DNA of 64,000 nucleotides, taken from Mixta calida (lineage in GTDB: Bacteria > Pseudomonadota > Gammaproteobacteria > Enterobacterales > Enterobacteriaceae). Each line of letters starts with the position of its first letter. The first letter of the stretch is position 1. The notes beneath the pieces were generated by a model that did no database searches, was not told the DNA's origin, and worked only from the letters and a program-made list of their open reading frames with translations. Made by a program: the position numbers and the translations under genes. Where the stretch lies: NCBI RefSeq assembly GCF_002953215.1, contig NZ_CP026378.1:2462540-2526539 (forward strand), in the 5' to 3' direction. Shown here piece after piece: positions 8,535 to 14,974 of this stretch.

Positions 8535-9724
8535 AGACACCTCAGAGTCATTTAAGATGGCTTAAAGAGAGGTGCCCATGAGCGGTAAGCGTTATCCCGA
8601 AGAGTTTAAAACTGAAGCAGTCAAACAGGTTGTTGATCGCGGTTATTCTGTTGCCAGCGTTGCAACACGTCTCGATATCACCACCCACAGCCTTTATGCC
8701 TGGATAAAGAAGTACGGTCCGGATTCTTCCACTAATAAAGAACAGTCAGATGCTCAGGCCGAGATCCGCCGTCTCCAGAAAGAGCTGAAACGGGTTACCG
8801 ACGAACGGGACATATTAAAAAAAGCCGCGGCGTACTTCGCAAAGCTGTCCGACTGAGGTACGCCTTTATCCGTGACAACTCCTGTTGCTGGCCTGTTCGC
8901 CTGCTCTGTCGGGTGCTGGATGTTCATCCCAGTGGTTTTTACGCCTGGCTTCAGCAGCCGCATTCACAACGCCATCAGGCAGACCTGAGACTGACAGGAC
9001 AGATTAAACAGTTCTGGCTGGAATCGGGATGCGTCTATGGTTATCGCAAAATCCATCTGGATCTGCGTGACAGCGGGCAACAGTGCGGAGTAAACAGAGT
9101 CTGGAGACTGATGAAACGTGTCGGAATAAAGGCTCAGGTCGGATACCGAAGCCCGCGGGCACGTAAAGGCGAGGCCAGTATCGTGTCACCCAACAGGCTC
9201 CAGCGACAGTTCAATCCGGATGCTCCTGATGAGCGTTGGGTAACGGACATAACCTACATCAGGACCCACGAAGGCTGGCTGTATCTTGCCGTTGTTGTTG
9301 ATCTGTTCTCACGCAAAATTATCGGCTGGTCCATGCAATCCCGGATGACAAAGGACATTGTCCTGAACGCACTGCTGATGGCTGTATGGCGGCGTAATCC
9401 CGAAAAACAGGTGCTGGTTCATTCGGATCAGGGCAGTCAGTACACAAGCCATGAGTGGCAGTCGTTCCTGAAATCACACGGCCTGGAGGGTAGCATGAGC
9501 CGTCGCGGTAACTGCCATGATAATGCGGTTGCAGAAAGTTTTTTCCAGTTGTTGAAACGTGAACGGATAAAGAAAAAGATCTACGGAACGCGGGAAGAAG
9601 CCCGCAGTGATATTTTTGATTACATCGAAATGTTTTATAACAGTAAGCGTCGGCATGGTTCTAGCGAACAGATGTCACCGACAGAATATGAAAACCAGTA
9701 TTATCAACGGCTCGGAAGTGTCTA
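8535..9724 (+). mobile_element. IS3-family insertion sequence (about 1.19 kb)
   Basis: Two overlapping frames (orfA, orfB) of an IS3-family transposase on the plus strand, opposite to the phage genes. The terminal inverted repeats can be read: left AGACACCTCAGAGTCATT (8535-8552) and right, on the complement, AGACACTTCCGAGCCGTT (9723-9706), 14 of 18 matching. The orfB stop codon lies inside the right repeat. I could not define a clean target duplication; a 3-bp TAA on both sides is one possible reading. The OrfA sequence resembles the IS3 subgroup; the exact element name needs ISfinder. Confidence 0.9.
8578..8856 (+). CDS. IS3-family OrfA (transposase DNA-binding part)
   Basis: 92 aa from ATG 8578, with AGAGAGG five nt upstream; an in-frame GTG two codons earlier is weaker. 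The N-terminal helix-turn-helix (KRYPEEFKTEAVKQVVDRGY, VATRLDITTHSLYAWIKKYG) recognises the IS ends. The C-terminal half has a leucine-zipper-like helix (about 60-90, RRLQKELKRVTDERDILKKA). Just before the stop the sequence AAAAAAAG (8817-8824) allows the -1 shift into orfB used by this family to make OrfAB transposase. Confidence 0.9.
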   Translation: MSGKRYPEEFKTEAVKQVVDRGYSVASVATRLDITTHSLYAWIKKYGPDSSTNKEQSDAQAEIRRLQKELKRVTDERDILKKAAAYFAKLSD

Positions 9725-9725
9725 G
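8913..9725 (+). CDS. IS3-family OrfB (DDE transposase catalytic part)
   Basis: 270 aa from this ATG, but the open frame extends upstream without a stop to the slippery A-run near 8820, so the functional product is probably the OrfAB fusion made by -1 frameshifting. It contains an HTH_21-like segment (GVNRVWRLMKRVGIKAQ) and an rve integrase core with DDE residues: D in WVTDITYI, D in LVHSDQGSQY and E in CHDNAVAESFF. It catalyses cut/circle formation and insertion. The frame appears intact, so the IS may be active. Confidence 0.9.
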   Translation: MLDVHPSGFYAWLQQPHSQRHQADLRLTGQIKQFWLESGCVYGYRKIHLDLRDSGQQCGVNRVWRLMKRVGIKAQVGYRSPRARKGEASIVSPNRLQRQFNPDAPDERWVTDITYIRTHEGWLYLAVVVDLFSRKIIGWSMQSRMTKDIVLNALLMAVWRRNPEKQVLVHSDQGSQYTSHEWQSFLKSHGLEGSMSRRGNCHDNAVAESFFQLLKRERIKKKIYGTREEARSDIFDYIEMFYNSKRRHGSSEQMSPTEYENQYYQRLGSV

Positions 9726-10207
9726 ATTATCCGTGGCGATTCAGAGAAGCCAATTGCGGCCATCTCAGCGATGACACGATCAGCGGTGATGAGTTGCCTT
9801 TCGGCTACCGCCTGAAGTTGCCGGTTTACAGCTGCTTTGACCTTAGCCTTGCTTAGCAACCTTGATGCAGTAACAGACGCAGAATCCTCGCTATAGCCAG
9901 CCCTGATAGCAGCCTGAGTACCATTTCTGTCTTTAACATATTCGAGGACGAATGCGGCCTGCATGGGTGCAAGGCTCTCATCTTCTATAATTTCTTCGGC
10001 GCTGGTTCGCAGGTTCGCATTATGGTTCGCAATGCGAACTTCATCCTGCCCCTCGGTGCGAACTTTTGCAGGTTTCTCCCATCCCTCTGCCTTTGCTTTC
10101 TTGCGAATAGCTGTGTCACTAACACCATGCTTTTCGGCCAGAGCGCGGATTGAGGAATCGCCTGCACGATATTCGCGCTCAATGGCCTCCCAATCCGGTT
10201 TTGCCAT
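9725..10207 (-). pseudogene. Terminase small subunit, N-terminal fragment
   Basis: The frame runs from ATG 10207 (AGGAAAG upstream) and hits a stop created at the IS junction after about 160 codons. It begins MAKPDWEAIEREYRAGD and has a resolvase-type HTH (ALAEKHGVSDTAIRKKAK, about 23-40) that binds the packaging site. Then comes the Terminase_2-like region FVLEYVKDRNGTQAAIRAGY (about 85-105) and SRLLSKAKVKAAVNRQL. The rest is at 8214-8534. Full-length small terminase cannot be made unless the IS excises precisely. Confidence 0.88.
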
Positions 10208-10218
10208 ATTCTTTCCTG

Positions 10219-10467
10219 TTATTCAGTGAAGCGAGTAACGCTGATTTTCATCTCACCTGAACGAGACCGGGCCCATATTGTTAAACCGCTTCCGGCAACC
10301 AACTCCTTATCCTGCTCATTACAGGGGGCGCCGCGAACTGGCTTAGTTGGTGAGTCAGCCCATAACATGCCACCACCCAAAGTCTTGACCTGAATGTATA
10401 CGCCTTGGGTGCCGTCAGTAATCTGCACGTATTCATCGTCATTCAGGGTTACTGATTCAGTAGCCAT
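10219..10467 (-). CDS. Small phage protein, function unknown
   Basis: 82 aa, beta-rich, beginning MATESVTLNDDEYVQITDG, with a glycine-rich middle (KTLGGGMLWADSPTKP) and a single cysteine. It follows the spike-like gene with a 1-bp gap and precedes terS by 11 bp, so it is in the same late transcript. The size and beta character would suit a capsid decoration or fibre-associated protein, but that is a guess. Confidence 0.5.
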   Translation of the reverse strand: MATESVTLNDDEYVQITDGTQGVYIQVKTLGGGMLWADSPTKPVRGAPCNEQDKELVAGSGLTIWARSRSGEMKISVTRFTE

Positions 10468-10468
10468 G

Positions 10469-11416
10469 TTATTTCCTCATCTCAATCCGTTGAATGTAGC
10501 GTTCGCCCCAGTTCTTTGTTGAAGTGGGCAGGGTGAATGTATCGCCGGTTATCTGATGTGTCGTGGTGGTGCCGTCGCTGAAATGCAGCAGAAGCGATGA
10601 GAAGCCTGTTGTCTGTACTGACACAGAAGATGCCGCCCTCTTACCCTGCACTCCTGCAGCAGAGATAATCGGTGATGTTGCCAGCGTGCCTGCTTCAATT
10701 TGTGGATAAGCAGCACTGAACCCTACCGCTGTATCAGTGATTCCAGTCGGCACAGAGTCATCCGTCACGGATGTGGGCGATGTCAATAACCCGTTATTAG
10801 CTCCGAAGTACGGGAATGCAGCTCGGAATATAAACGTCTCATCCGACACGATTGTTGTTGAAGCAGAAACGTAGCCGCTTCCTACATAACCAACCTGCCG
10901 GTTGTTGATTCCGATGTTTTGAAATGTATTACCCAAGAAGCCAGCACGAAACGCCAGATTATTGCGCCCCCTGTGCATGAGCATCAGAGAGTAAGTAATA
11001 TTCCCTGACAGAGCGCCTGACGTCCGAAATTGAGTCCGGTGAAATACAGATCCGGAACCAGACTCACGATATTCTGTAAATCCGTCAGAACCAGGCAGGC
11101 TGGTCATATTCTCCAGCATGATAGAGCCAAACAGGTTTGTTGCCGCTGGTTCTGGCTCATGACGCCCAACTGCTACGCCATTCACATATTCAAGTGGCCA
11201 TTCGTTTTCTGCTGATGCGAGAAGCTTGCCATCGGCACCCATATAGCTGTGGGTCGGGCCGGAGTATGCCAGGCGGCTATCGAGCTGGCTGGCGGTCAGG
11301 TCAATTACCACATTCTGTTGCGCTGCTTTTACTCTGCCAACAGTAATAACCTCTGGTGTCCAGATGCCGTTGAATAAATTCGCCCCGATTACCGGAGCAT
11401 TCGGGGTTGTGATCAT
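10469..11416 (-). CDS. Putative phage head spike / fibre protein
   Basis: 315 aa, beta-rich, Ser/Thr/Gly/Asn-rich, with no membrane segment. It contains the EPEPAATNLF stretch (about residues 87-96) that I associate with phage head-spike/fibre domains, followed by a jelly-roll-like carbohydrate-binding-type region (ITYSLMLMHRGRN; AAYPQIEAGTLATSPI). It lies between lysis genes and terminase, away from the tail fibre genes, so a capsid-attached adhesin or decoration protein is plausible. The product name is an inference from motifs. Confidence 0.55.
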   Translation of the reverse strand: MITTPNAPVIGANLFNGIWTPEVITVGRVKAAQQNVVIDLTASQLDSRLAYSGPTHSYMGADGKLLASAENEWPLEYVNGVAVGRHEPEPAATNLFGSIMLENMTSLPGSDGFTEYRESGSGSVFHRTQFRTSGALSGNITYSLMLMHRGRNNLAFRAGFLGNTFQNIGINNRQVGYVGSGYVSASTTIVSDETFIFRAAFPYFGANNGLLTSPTSVTDDSVPTGITDTAVGFSAAYPQIEAGTLATSPIISAAGVQGKRAASSVSVQTTGFSSLLLHFSDGTTTTHQITGDTFTLPTSTKNWGERYIQRIEMRK

Positions 11417-11428
11417 GTTAGCTCCAAT

Positions 11429-11450
11429 AAAAAAACCGCCCGGAGGCGGC
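11429..11450 (-). terminator. Rho-independent terminator between small gene and spike gene
   Basis: Read on the minus strand: GCCGCC-TCCG-GGCGG followed by seven T residues. It would stop unmodified polymerase before the spike and terminase genes. Late transcripts modified by the Q-like antiterminator would be expected to read through. Confidence 0.8.
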
Positions 11451-11460
11451 TTAGCATGAT

Positions 11461-11589
11461 TCAGAATTTATCTCCTGACTCAGGTGCTTTATGTGGATCG
11501 TCTTTACCTTCACCTTTTTCATCTGGATTAGGCGAGACTGGTTTAGGGTCATAGTCAGGGTGATCTCCTTCGACCGGACGCTCAGACAT
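11461..11589 (-). CDS. Small proline/acid-rich phage protein (42 aa)
   Basis: ATG at 11589 is preceded by an excellent Shine-Dalgarno (AAGGAGG, 4-5 nt away), which decides this start over longer upstream options. The product begins MSERPVEGDHPDYDPKPVSP and is almost entirely Pro, Asp, Glu, Lys and Gly, so it is probably unstructured. It lies between the KilA-N gene and the spike gene in the late transcript. No family recognised. Confidence 0.6.
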   Translation of the reverse strand: MSERPVEGDHPDYDPKPVSPNPDEKGEGKDDPHKAPESGDKF

Positions 11590-11707
11590 GAATCCTCCTT
11601 TTTTATGAGACACGTTACAAAGTGTAGGAGGTAGTTCAGGCGCACGTCCAGCAGCGGACAAAGAGCCGTTGTGAAAGAGGCTCTCGCCGTGCAGATATGC
11701 ACTCTGC

Positions 11708-12229
11708 TTAGCTGGCAATGTCCAGCGTCAACTGAAGCTGTTCACGCCAGAATTCGACATTGGCCTCAATAGCTGGCTTATCCCATCGCCAGCGAGCCAT
11801 CTCTCTTGCCCCGTTACTGGCTTTTGATTTCCGGTCATCGCGAATGCGGCAGGCTTGCTCAAACTTCTGTTGCTCAGTCAACTCTCCACGAAGCAGGCTA
11901 TCAATGTGCAAGTCGCACCAGACAGAGAATTTAGGATCGCACCATCGAGCAAAGGCAACCGAAAGCTTTGGATGCAGCCATGTTCCGCCGCCCCGATCCT
12001 TTCTTGCTTTGCTTGTTTTTACATACCTCGATTGTGAGGGATGTAAAATTTGCGAATCTGCACCAGTTAATACTTCATCTAACGCACGGATGTATTCCAG
12101 CGTTTCAGCCAAGCGCATCCAGTTATCGATACGCTTACCAAATCGCTCAGCGACATCTGTTACGTTGACCCAGCCTTCGGTATTGAATCGAATCGCTTCG
12201 CCTTTGTAGTTCAATGGAACGATATTCAT
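11708..12229 (-). CDS. KilA-N domain DNA-binding protein
   Basis: 173 aa. The N-terminal 110 residues match the KilA-N fold: GWVNVTDVAERFGKRIDNWMRL, then TWLHPKLSVAFARWCDPKFSVWC, the most conserved KilA-N block. A basic helical C-terminus with several Trp residues follows. KilA-N proteins are phage DNA-binding proteins; some inhibit hosts when overexpressed, but most have no proven role. It is placed downstream of lysis genes as an extra cargo gene, between two terminators. Confidence 0.85.
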   Translation of the reverse strand: MNIVPLNYKGEAIRFNTEGWVNVTDVAERFGKRIDNWMRLAETLEYIRALDEVLTGADSQILHPSQSRYVKTSKARKDRGGGTWLHPKLSVAFARWCDPKFSVWCDLHIDSLLRGELTEQQKFEQACRIRDDRKSKASNGAREMARWRWDKPAIEANVEFWREQLQLTLDIAS

Positions 12230-12378
12230 TGCGTGTACCTTTTAGTGAATAAGCCTCGTTGCCCAGATAACCGCCCACAGAGAAGCCGCCGCTTATAACG
12301 GTTATCTCCGAGGCTGATTCCTGAAAGGCTCTGTGTTGTTAAATACGCCGGGCATGGCGCGGGGTTTGCTGCGGATAC

Positions 12379-12402
12379 AAAAAAAGCCCCGCATAGCGAG
12401 GC
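12379..12402 (-). terminator. Rho-independent terminator after lysis cassette
   Basis: On the minus strand GCCTCGC-TAT-GCGGGGC is followed by a T-run of seven. The 215-bp gap 12,230-12,444 holds this terminator and otherwise nothing I recognise, apart from a possible promoter for the KilA-N gene that I could not pin down. Confidence 0.75.
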
Positions 12403-12444
12403 TGATGTTGCTCTGTTGCTGTCAATGAATCTTCTTGGGGGTTG

Positions 12445-12798
12445 TCATTGCTCACTCAAATGCTGTTTCAGCAGGTAGCCTTCCAGCATCCACACTTTGT
12501 TAATCGCGTTTTCACGAGCTATCTTGCGCCCGATCTCCGCGTCAAAATTTTCAGGGCTGGCGCAGGCGCTTTCGCCGGTGACGGTGAATCCATTATCCAG
12601 CGTCAGTACGCAGAATGTCAGGCAGGACAAGGACGCGGGAGCCGCCTTACTGCGAGGCGTACTGTACGCGCTATTAACGCCATCCTGTGCAGTGAAGTAA
12701 TGCTCGCAAGCAATGACACTCTCAATGTGATCTGGCGTAATACGTGGTGCTGTTTTACCTTTGGCCTGAATTTCCTGCTCGATTTCTTTGTCTGACAT
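12445..12798 (-). CDS. Gp49-like phage protein
   Basis: 117 aa from ATG 12798; a longer frame to 12834 lacks a better start. It contains ITPDHIESVIACEHYFTAQ and LTFCVLTLDNGFTVTGESAC, and ends ARENAINKVWMLEGYLLKQ. This pattern is shared by the phage Gp49/gp66 family (PF13876), in which AR..A...IW.LEGYLL is the hallmark. Its function is unknown and no catalytic motif is visible. It follows the Rz1 gene directly in the late transcript. Confidence 0.75.
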   Translation of the reverse strand: MSDKEIEQEIQAKGKTAPRITPDHIESVIACEHYFTAQDGVNSAYSTPRSKAAPASLSCLTFCVLTLDNGFTVTGESACASPENFDAEIGRKIARENAINKVWMLEGYLLKQHLSEQ

Positions 12799-12803
12799 GA
12801 GGC

Positions 12804-13064
12804 TTACCCTTTTTGATTGCAGATTCTGTCCCACAGCTCGTTATGGGCGTTTATCGCCCTGACCGTCCTGATATCCATCAGGTCAGCGTCTTTGCCGTGG
12901 GTGTGGATGGGAGAGAACAACGTGCAGCTGGAATCAGTGACGATGTATTCAGTCCGGGGAGTTGTATTTTGAGCTGCGCATGCGCTCCCGAGCAGCGTCA
13001 TCGCTGAGAGCAGCGTTACTCTGCTGAACCTCTTTAGCTGACTGGATGTTATGAGCTTCCACAT
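12804..13064 (-). CDS. Rz1-like spanin outer-membrane lipoprotein
   Basis: 86 aa from ATG 13064. A basic N-terminus and hydrophobic stretch (VTLLSAMTLLGSAC, about 17-30) end in a lipobox-like LGSAC, so the mature protein would start at Cys30. The C-terminal part reads TVRAINAHNELWDRICN, resembling P2 LysC/Rz1 ends. The first half lies inside the 3' part of the Rz gene in another frame, the classic nested Rz/Rz1 layout. Together with Rz it would fuse inner and outer membranes at lysis. It is longer and less proline-rich than lambda Rz1. Confidence 0.7.
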   Translation of the reverse strand: MWKLITSSQLKRFSRVTLLSAMTLLGSACAAQNTTPRTEYIVTDSSCTLFSPIHTHGKDADLMDIRTVRAINAHNELWDRICNQKG

Positions 13065-13245
13065 CTGACTTAGCCTCTGCCTGATTCTGAACGCGGACAG
13101 CCTCAGCAACGTCAGCCTTAGCTTTCTCTTCTGTCTTTGCGACCTTCTTGCCGCCGAAGTAAGTTGCTATCAGTGCTGCGATAACAGCCAGACCGGCCAG
13201 AATGTAATTCCAGCCGCCTGCAAACAGATTGATGAGTGTGTTCAT
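12949..13245 (-). CDS. Rz-like i-spanin
   Basis: 98 aa. An N-terminal transmembrane helix (YILAGLAVIAALIATYF, about 14-30) is followed by a long charged alanine-rich coiled coil (EEKAKADVAEAVRVQNQAEA). This type II single-span topology is standard for inner-membrane spanins. Its 3' half overlaps the Rz1-like gene out of frame, and its start overlaps the end of the upstream membrane-protein gene by 4 nt. It acts after holin and endolysin to disrupt the outer membrane. Confidence 0.8.
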   Translation of the reverse strand: MNTLINLFAGGWNYILAGLAVIAALIATYFGGKKVAKTEEKAKADVAEAVRVQNQAEAKSDVEAHNIQSAKEVQQSNAALSDDAARERMRSSKYNSPD

Positions 13246-13586
13246 GGCTGCTTGTCCAGTTGCTCTTTCTTCTCGCTCAGCCGCTTCTGACGGATAAACT
13301 GCGCAACGATACCCAGTGCGACCAGCAGATAACTCACGTACTGCGCGATGTTTACCGGCAGCATTGCTTTCAGGTCAGGTGGAAGCATGTTCCAGGCAGT
13401 GATAATCGCATCAGGCGCCGAAGCGAGGTAAACACCGAGCGCAGCACCGATACCACTGAGCCAGACCGACCATGCCCGAAACAGCAGCCGGGCATGACTG
13501 ACAAACTCGACCGATGTGTATTTGCGGATGAGCAGTAACGCAACAATGATGACAGCCACGACGCAGATAAATATCAGGATGCTCAT
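13242..13586 (-). CDS. Holin-associated membrane protein
   Basis: 114 aa with three hydrophobic segments: MSILIFICVVAVIIVALLLI (1-20), SVWLSGIGAALGVYLAS (about 40-56) and VSYLLVALGIVAQFI (about 84-98). The region from LFRAWSVW onward resembles the short DUF7940-type holin-neighbour proteins of enterobacterial phages. It lies between lysozyme and Rz, overlapping both by 4 nt. It may be a second holin or antiholin. The family assignment is from memory of the pattern. Confidence 0.6.
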   Translation of the reverse strand: MSILIFICVVAVIIVALLLIRKYTSVEFVSHARLLFRAWSVWLSGIGAALGVYLASAPDAIITAWNMLPPDLKAMLPVNIAQYVSYLLVALGIVAQFIRQKRLSEKKEQLDKQP

Positions 13587-14050
13587 ATCAGCCCCTTATA
13601 GACGTCGTAGTCACCGGAGCGCATTACAGCAGCGTGGCGACGGGCGCGGTTAGGTGTCTGAGACGCCCATTTGCTGTTCATCATGCCGTTGGCAGCCGCA
13701 TCGAAATCACCGTTGGAAATCATGACCAGCGTATTTTTGAAGCCAGCCAGACCAGCGACACCCATCTGGTAGGCCATGCTGTAGAGAATATCTGCCCGCG
13801 CCGGGTTACATTGCTGTAGTGCGGCGTAGATAGCTGGGTTGCTGCGGCACTGGTTGATTGTGGAATCGACAAACTGCTGAAGCCACACATCACCCACCTT
13901 ACGGGGAACTGTGAATGTGTAATTACTCAGGCTTGCACCCTTTGGCCCGATTTTGATGCCACAGGCGACAGTTGGATAGCCTTCTGTATCGATGTATGGC
14001 TTCTCTCTGAATCCCTCTTCATAGCTGAGTATCTGGATTATCTGACTCAT
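13583..14050 (-). CDS. Phage lysozyme (GH24 endolysin)
   Basis: 155 aa without a signal peptide, so release would need the holin. The N-terminus has the T4-lysozyme catalytic layout: Glu11 or Glu12 in SYEEGFREKPY, Asp21 in YIDTEGYPTVACGIKIG, and the Thr of GYPTVACG. It cleaves the glycan strand of peptidoglycan. A later segment (YSMAYQMGVAGLAGFKNT) matches the GH24 C-lobe. The gene overlaps the holin gene by 32 nt and the downstream membrane gene by 4 nt. Confidence 0.88.
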   Translation of the reverse strand: MSQIIQILSYEEGFREKPYIDTEGYPTVACGIKIGPKGASLSNYTFTVPRKVGDVWLQQFVDSTINQCRSNPAIYAALQQCNPARADILYSMAYQMGVAGLAGFKNTLVMISNGDFDAAANGMMNSKWASQTPNRARRHAAVMRSGDYDVYKGLI

Positions 14051-14258
14051 CGCTTACTCTCCATCTTGCATTGCTCAGGCGCTCTTCCCGACGGTCTCGC
14101 TTACGCTGGAAATAAACATTCACACAGAACGTTGCTACGGCGAGGATGAAGCCACCTACTGCAAGCCATTCGTTTAGCGACAAGCTACCGGCGAGAAAAG
14201 TCGCCCCGGACGTGGCATATGCCGCGCTGGTCGTTACCTTGTCTGCCATAATTTTCAT
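14019..14258 (-). CDS. Holin
   Basis: 79 aa. Two hydrophobic stretches (AAYATSGATFLAGSLSL, about 13-29, and WLAVGGFILAVATFCVNVYF, about 31-50) are followed by a highly basic, charged C-terminus (QRKRDRREERLS), the class II holin plan. It is the first gene of the lysis cassette and overlaps the lysozyme gene. GGAGG lies 5 nt before the first ATG. The start reads Met-Lys-Ile-Met, giving two possible initiation codons three residues apart, reminiscent of the lambda S dual start. Confidence 0.8.
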   Translation of the reverse strand: MKIMADKVTTSAAYATSGATFLAGSLSLNEWLAVGGFILAVATFCVNVYFQRKRDRREERLSNARWRVSDESDNPDTQL

Positions 14259-14445
14259 ACCTGCCTCCTAATCTGGAGGCTCGCTTTTAGGAATTGTTGA
14301 GATTGTGACCTGAGCGAGCCGGGTTAAACTTCTCAATGTCAACTGAGAAACCCGCCTGTTTTTACCCGCCTGCAAGCCTGCTGAAGAAAATGCGCATCGA
14401 CGACAAGGATCACGAGGAGTGTGGTAAGGGATTCGTCGTGCGCAA

Positions 14446-14471
14446 AAGGAAAAGGCCCGCCGAAGCGAGCC
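14446..14471 (-). terminator. Rho-independent terminator upstream of holin
   Basis: Minus strand: GGCTCGC-TTCG-GCGGGCC followed by TTTTCCTTTT. It is a second barrier, downstream of tR', that late transcripts must pass to reach the holin gene. Confidence 0.65.
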
Positions 14472-14540
14472 TGATGTAAATGTAAAGCTAGGTAAATACA
14501 GAACTCAACGCATTTTTAGTCATAAGAAAACGTTAAGCAA

Positions 14541-14633
14541 TTGCTACGGTTAGGAAGCCAGAATTAAAATATCTGGTAAACTGAAACGTGTATCTTTATA
14601 GCGCCTCTTTAATAATTGAAGAGGCGCTTTTTT
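14541..14633 (+). ncRNA. Candidate small RNA antisense to the late leader
   Basis: On the plus strand, opposite to all nearby genes, TTGCTA (14541-14546) and TAAAAT (14565-14570) with an 18-bp spacer could form a promoter. A strong terminator follows: GCGCCTCTT (14601-14609), loop, AAGAGGCGC (14619-14627), then six T. A transcript of about 55-60 nt from about 14577 would result, antisense to the late operon between pR' and holin. It has no coding frame. The call is based only on these signals. Confidence 0.35.
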
Positions 14634-14840
14634 AATTCAGAAAAGATTAAGCCATAGCGGCGCCGCCGCCAGTGGCTTTCCCTGCATCCAGATTCGGAAG
14701 CCGGTACTGTCCATTGTTCTGACGACGGCTGAGGTTACTATACTTCGAAACAAGCAGGTCAAACCTAAATACAGATTAATCCCTACGACTCACCCCTGAA
14801 AGGCCCTGTGGCTTTGATGCGCTGGACGTGGCGCAGAAAT

Positions 14841-14869
14841 AAAAAAGCCCCGGCATTGCTGTCAGGGCT
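14841..14869 (-). terminator. tR'-like terminator, target of Q-type antitermination
   Basis: Minus strand: GCCCTG-loop-CGGGGC followed by six T, about 50-75 nt downstream of the predicted late promoter. This is the same arrangement as lambda pR'-tR', where Q must modify polymerase before this terminator. Confidence 0.75.
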
Positions 14870-14921
14870 CTCTGCTTCATATTCAGTCGCTCAGTACGCT
14901 TTACTTCCCGAGCATGACATG

Positions 14922-14950
14922 AATATACCAGGTTACTTGCCCTTTGTCTT
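14922..14950 (-). promoter_or_regulatory. Candidate late promoter pR'
   Basis: Minus strand: AAGACA at 14950-14945, a 17-bp spacer, and TATATT at 14927-14922. It lies just downstream of the Q-like gene and upstream of a short-distance terminator, exactly where the late promoter of a lambdoid phage is expected. Transcription would run leftward into lysis and packaging genes. Confidence 0.6.
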
Positions 14951-14974
14951 TAGCATTTAGTGCTGATTTTCTAT

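Larger units (their letters stand above)
8516..9742. repeat. 12-bp inverted repeat flanking the IS insertion
   Basis: GAATCGCCACGG at 8516-8527 and its exact reverse complement CCGTGGCGATTC at 9731-9742 lie just outside the two IS ends (7 and 6 nt away). In the uninterrupted terminase gene they would have formed a hairpin with a loop of only about 6-12 nt. The element therefore sits in the loop of a perfect palindrome. Confidence 0.8.

Noticed and set aside
14640-14840. Possible tRNA or small gene in the late leader gap
   Set aside because: No acceptor-stem pairing or CCA-type end and no frame with a start signal; only the promoter and terminator elements are supportable.
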